Source: Pseudomonas sp. (GTDB lineage: Bacteria > Pseudomonadota > Gammaproteobacteria > Pseudomonadales > Pseudomonadaceae). From it: a stretch of 6,709 nt of DNA. The stretch lies in assembly GCA_003488145.1 (NCBI GenBank), contig DNMQ01000466.1:1-6709 (forward strand), written 5' to 3'. Numbering within the stretch: position 1 is the stretch's first letter; each line of letters starts with the position of its first letter. Below the pieces are notes generated by a model that saw only the letters and a program-made list of their open reading frames with translations, was not told the origin of the DNA and made no database searches. The position numbers and the translations under genes were made by a program. Shown here in pieces: positions 5,450 to 6,709 of this stretch.

Positions 5450-5483
5450 GAAACCCTGCCAGGCTGGGCCATGGCAGGGTTTC
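5450..5483 (-). terminator. Intrinsic terminator of the yajG-type gene
   Basis: GAAACCCTGCCA (5450-5461) and TGGCAGGGTTTC (5472-5483) form a perfect 12-bp stem with a 10-base loop. Read on the minus strand, the stem is followed by TTCGTTTTC (5449 down to 5441), a U-rich tract. It lies about 40 bases past the minus-strand stop codon. Confidence 0.9.
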
Positions 5484-5523
5484 GGATCGGCAGGACCGGC
5501 GAGTCGTGCGTATCGCTGGCGAC

Positions 5524-6108
5524 TTACTCGGCTAGCAGGCGACCGATGTTGTCGTCGCGGAAGACGCGGGTCAGTGCATCGCTCAACACATCGGTGACCA
5601 GCTTGGTGTTGGTCTGCTCGTTCGGCGCCATGCCGAAACGCTGGTTCAGCGAGGCACCATAGCGGCCGTTGTAGCGTTTACCGGCGTTCTGCACTTCGAT
5701 CTTCAGCGTCGCGCCAATATTGGCCTCGGTCACGTACAGGCCTTCTTTCGGCGACTGGTACTTCAGCTCCGCGAGGGTCAGGGTCAGCTGCGGCGCGTTG
5801 TAGGCGTTGGGCGACGGGGTGAAGCCGAGCAGGCGCACCGCCGCTTCGGTCTGGGCCTGCAGCTTGGGTATGACCTTGGCACTTGGCACGATCACCGCGC
5901 TGGTTTCCGGGTAAAGGCCGCCGCGGGTGCCCAGCGTCGGCGAGGGGCGCGCATCGACCACGCGCACGACGACCGGCTGGCCCTGGCCGACAGGATTGAT
6001 GGTGCCATTGAGTTTGGGGTTCGGATCGAGCTGCTGGGGGCTGTGGGCACAGCCTACGAGGCTCATTCCAAGAACGGTGACAAAACCGAACAACAGGCGT
6101 TGCAGCAT
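5524..6108 (-). CDS. yajG: YajG-family outer-membrane lipoprotein
   Basis: A 194-residue lipoprotein resembling E. coli YajG (about 190 residues), a conserved gammaproteobacterial lipoprotein without a defined function. The N-terminus has M-L-Q-R, a hydrophobic core, and a lipobox L17-V-G-C20. After signal peptidase II cleavage, Cys20 would be acylated, and Ala at +2 is compatible with Lol sorting to the outer membrane. The mature part includes V-V-V-R-V-V-D-A-R-P-S-P-T-L-G-T-R, a predicted strand followed by the D-x-R motif of the family. It continues with L-T-L-T-L-A-E-L-K-Y and a C-terminal amphipathic helix (L-V-T-D-V-L-S-D-A-L-T-R-V-F). A GGAGA ribosome site sits 8 bases before the ATG. 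A promoter-like TATACT lies just upstream and a strong terminator downstream, so it appears to be a single-gene unit. The family call is firm; the symbol is by homology. Confidence 0.9.
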   Translation of the reverse strand: MLQRLLFGFVTVLGMSLVGCAHSPQQLDPNPKLNGTINPVGQGQPVVVRVVDARPSPTLGTRGGLYPETSAVIVPSAKVIPKLQAQTEAAVRLLGFTPSPNAYNAPQLTLTLAELKYQSPKEGLYVTEANIGATLKIEVQNAGKRYNGRYGASLNQRFGMAPNEQTNTKLVTDVLSDALTRVFRDDNIGRLLAE

Positions 6109-6146
6109 GCTGTTTTCTCCAGGTTAGGGGGCGACGAGTGCGGCGC

Positions 6147-6152
6147 AGTATA
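6147..6152 (-). promoter_or_regulatory. Probable -10 box (TATACT) for the yajG-type gene
   Basis: Read on the minus strand the hexamer is TATACT, five of six matches to consensus, 38 bases before the ATG. This would give a leader of about 30 bases. The region 17-18 bases upstream (CTGTCG / TGTCGG) is only a weak -35. Confidence 0.5.
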
Positions 6153-6276
6153 CCCAGCGGTACGACGCGCCGACAGTGATGCGATTCAGACCGATGGCAG
6201 TGCTGCGCCGTTCATTTAACGCGGCTGTCACAGAGCCCTGCGATAAGGGAGCATCTCTTCGCCAGGAGTGAAACCC

Positions 6277-6468
6277 ATGCGCCAGATCCTTTCGCTGATG
6301 CGCCGCCGCAAGCCCCGTCATTTCGCCCTGCTCGACGAACAGGGGCGCTGCCGCATGCTGCTGAGCAGTGCCGGCCGGCCCGATGGCGCGAACTGGGTGG
6401 AGGTCGAGGAAGCGCGCCTGAGCTGGATTGGCCGGCATCTTCCCACCGACTGCGAACGCGCGGCCTGA
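6277..6468 (+). CDS. Small basic conserved hypothetical protein (63 residues)
   Basis: A 63-residue protein starting M-R-Q-I-L-S-L-M-R-R-R-K-P-R-H-F-A-L-L-D, with a strongly basic amphipathic N-terminus. After this come a G-R-C-R-M-L-L segment, then W-V-E-V-E-E-A-R-L-S-W-I-G-R-H-L-P. The compact strand-turn-strand look resembles short hypothetical proteins of pseudomonads; no function is known to me. An AGGAG ribosome site (6264-6268) lies 8 bases before the ATG at 6277, so I choose this start over an in-frame GTG at 6268 that overlaps the ribosome site. There is no signal peptide or clear membrane helix. It stands alone, divergent from the yajG-type gene, and is followed by a shared terminator. 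Confidence 0.72.
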   Translation: MRQILSLMRRRKPRHFALLDEQGRCRMLLSSAGRPDGANWVEVEEARLSWIGRHLPTDCERAA

Positions 6469-6499
6469 GCGGCAACAGGCGCTTTGTTCAGGGCACAAA

Positions 6500-6527
6500 A
6501 AAGCCCCGTAGGTTGATACGGGGCTTT
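6500..6527. terminator. Bidirectional intrinsic terminator
   Basis: AAAGCCCCGT (6500-6509) and ACGGGGCTTT (6518-6527) form a perfect 10-bp stem with an 8-base loop. Six consecutive A at 6497-6502 give a strong U-tract for minus-strand transcription arriving from the gene ending at 6556. TTTCTCGTT gives a weaker tract for the plus strand. Confidence 0.9.
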
Positions 6528-6555
6528 CTCGTTCGTGCCGGGACTGGCCTGTTGG

Positions 6556-6709
6556 TCAGTACTCCAGGCCCAGGCGCTTGTCGGCCATTTCGCTGATTTC
6601 GCGGTAGGCTGCTGCGTCGTTCTGCAGCGTGGTTTCGCGAGCCGGGAACATTTCCTGCAGCTTGCTGGACCAGGCCTGCGAACGGTACTGCTCGGGGAAG
6701 CAGCGCTCG
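6556..6709 (-). CDS. C-terminal end of a probable malate:quinone oxidoreductase (5' partial)
   Basis: The last 50 codons of a minus-strand gene whose start lies beyond the window; the stop TGA is at 6558-6556. The readable tail begins E-R-C-F-P-E-Q-Y-R-S-Q-A-W, contains K-L-Q-E-M-F-P-A-R and A-A-Y-R-E-I-S-E-M-A, and ends K-R-L-G-L-E-Y. The order C-F-P, W, K-L-x-E-M-x-P, then an L-G-L-type end resembles the C-terminus of the FAD-dependent malate:quinone oxidoreductase family (Mqo). That enzyme oxidises malate to oxaloacetate at the inner membrane and feeds electrons to quinone. The coding frame is clear from codon usage and from the terminator 29 bases past the stop. The family name rests on a short tail recalled from memory, so it is moderately sure only. 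Confidence 0.6.
   Translation of the reverse strand, partial: ERCFPEQYRSQAWSSKLQEMFPARETTLQNDAAAYREISEMADKRLGLEY

Noticed and set aside
6124..6498. 124- and 87-codon minus-strand frames across the small basic protein region
   Set aside because: They are antisense to the ribosome-site-supported gene at 6277, have no ribosome site of their own, and run into the terminator or the yajG promoter.

Overview
This window looks like a chromosomal segment of a GC-rich gammaproteobacterium of the Pseudomonas group; a Stutzerimonas/Pseudomonas stutzeri-like organism is my best guess. The basis is the high GC content, the strongly GC-biased third codon positions, and the gene families present: a Pseudomonas-style chemoreceptor tail, a CPXCG / DUF2007 / SRAP operon, a DUF1329 protein, YajG and a malate:quinone oxidoreductase-like C-terminus. 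This is recognition from memory of protein families; no search was run. No insertion sequence, prophage, CRISPR array, rRNA or tRNA was found.

Layout. Bases 1-815 (+) are the C-terminal signalling half of a methyl-accepting chemotaxis protein whose start lies outside the window. It converges on a three-gene minus-strand operon read from 1908 down to 837: a 60-residue CPXCG zinc-ribbon protein, an 86-residue DUF2007 protein whose start overlaps the previous stop, and, 11 bases further on, a SRAP-family protein. SRAP proteins shield abasic sites in single-stranded DNA. A 239-base divergent spacer with several small inverted repeats separates this operon from a plus-strand PlsC-like acyltransferase (2148-3314). 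That gene ends at a terminator shared with a convergent 90-residue, two-helix membrane protein (3371-3643, -).

Next comes a 376-base non-coding stretch (3644-4019) holding a long imperfect inverted repeat at 3869-3918, followed by a secreted DUF1329 protein (4020-5381, +). This gene converges on the YajG-family lipoprotein gene (5524-6108, -); the 142-base gap between them carries two back-to-back terminators with mutually complementary U-tracts. A conserved-looking 63-residue basic protein follows (6277-6468, +). A strong bidirectional terminator then separates it from the last 50 codons of a minus-strand gene, probably malate:quinone oxidoreductase.

How the genes relate. Most are independent housekeeping or envelope units: chemotaxis, phospholipid acylation, an outer-membrane lipoprotein and a periplasmic protein. 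Only the minus-strand trio at 837-1908 looks like a true operon. I see no convincing new multi-gene system. The items most worth a second look are the SRAP protein with two apparently replaced active-site residues, the structured acyltransferase leader with a possible overlapping leader ORF, and the inverted repeat upstream of the DUF1329 gene.
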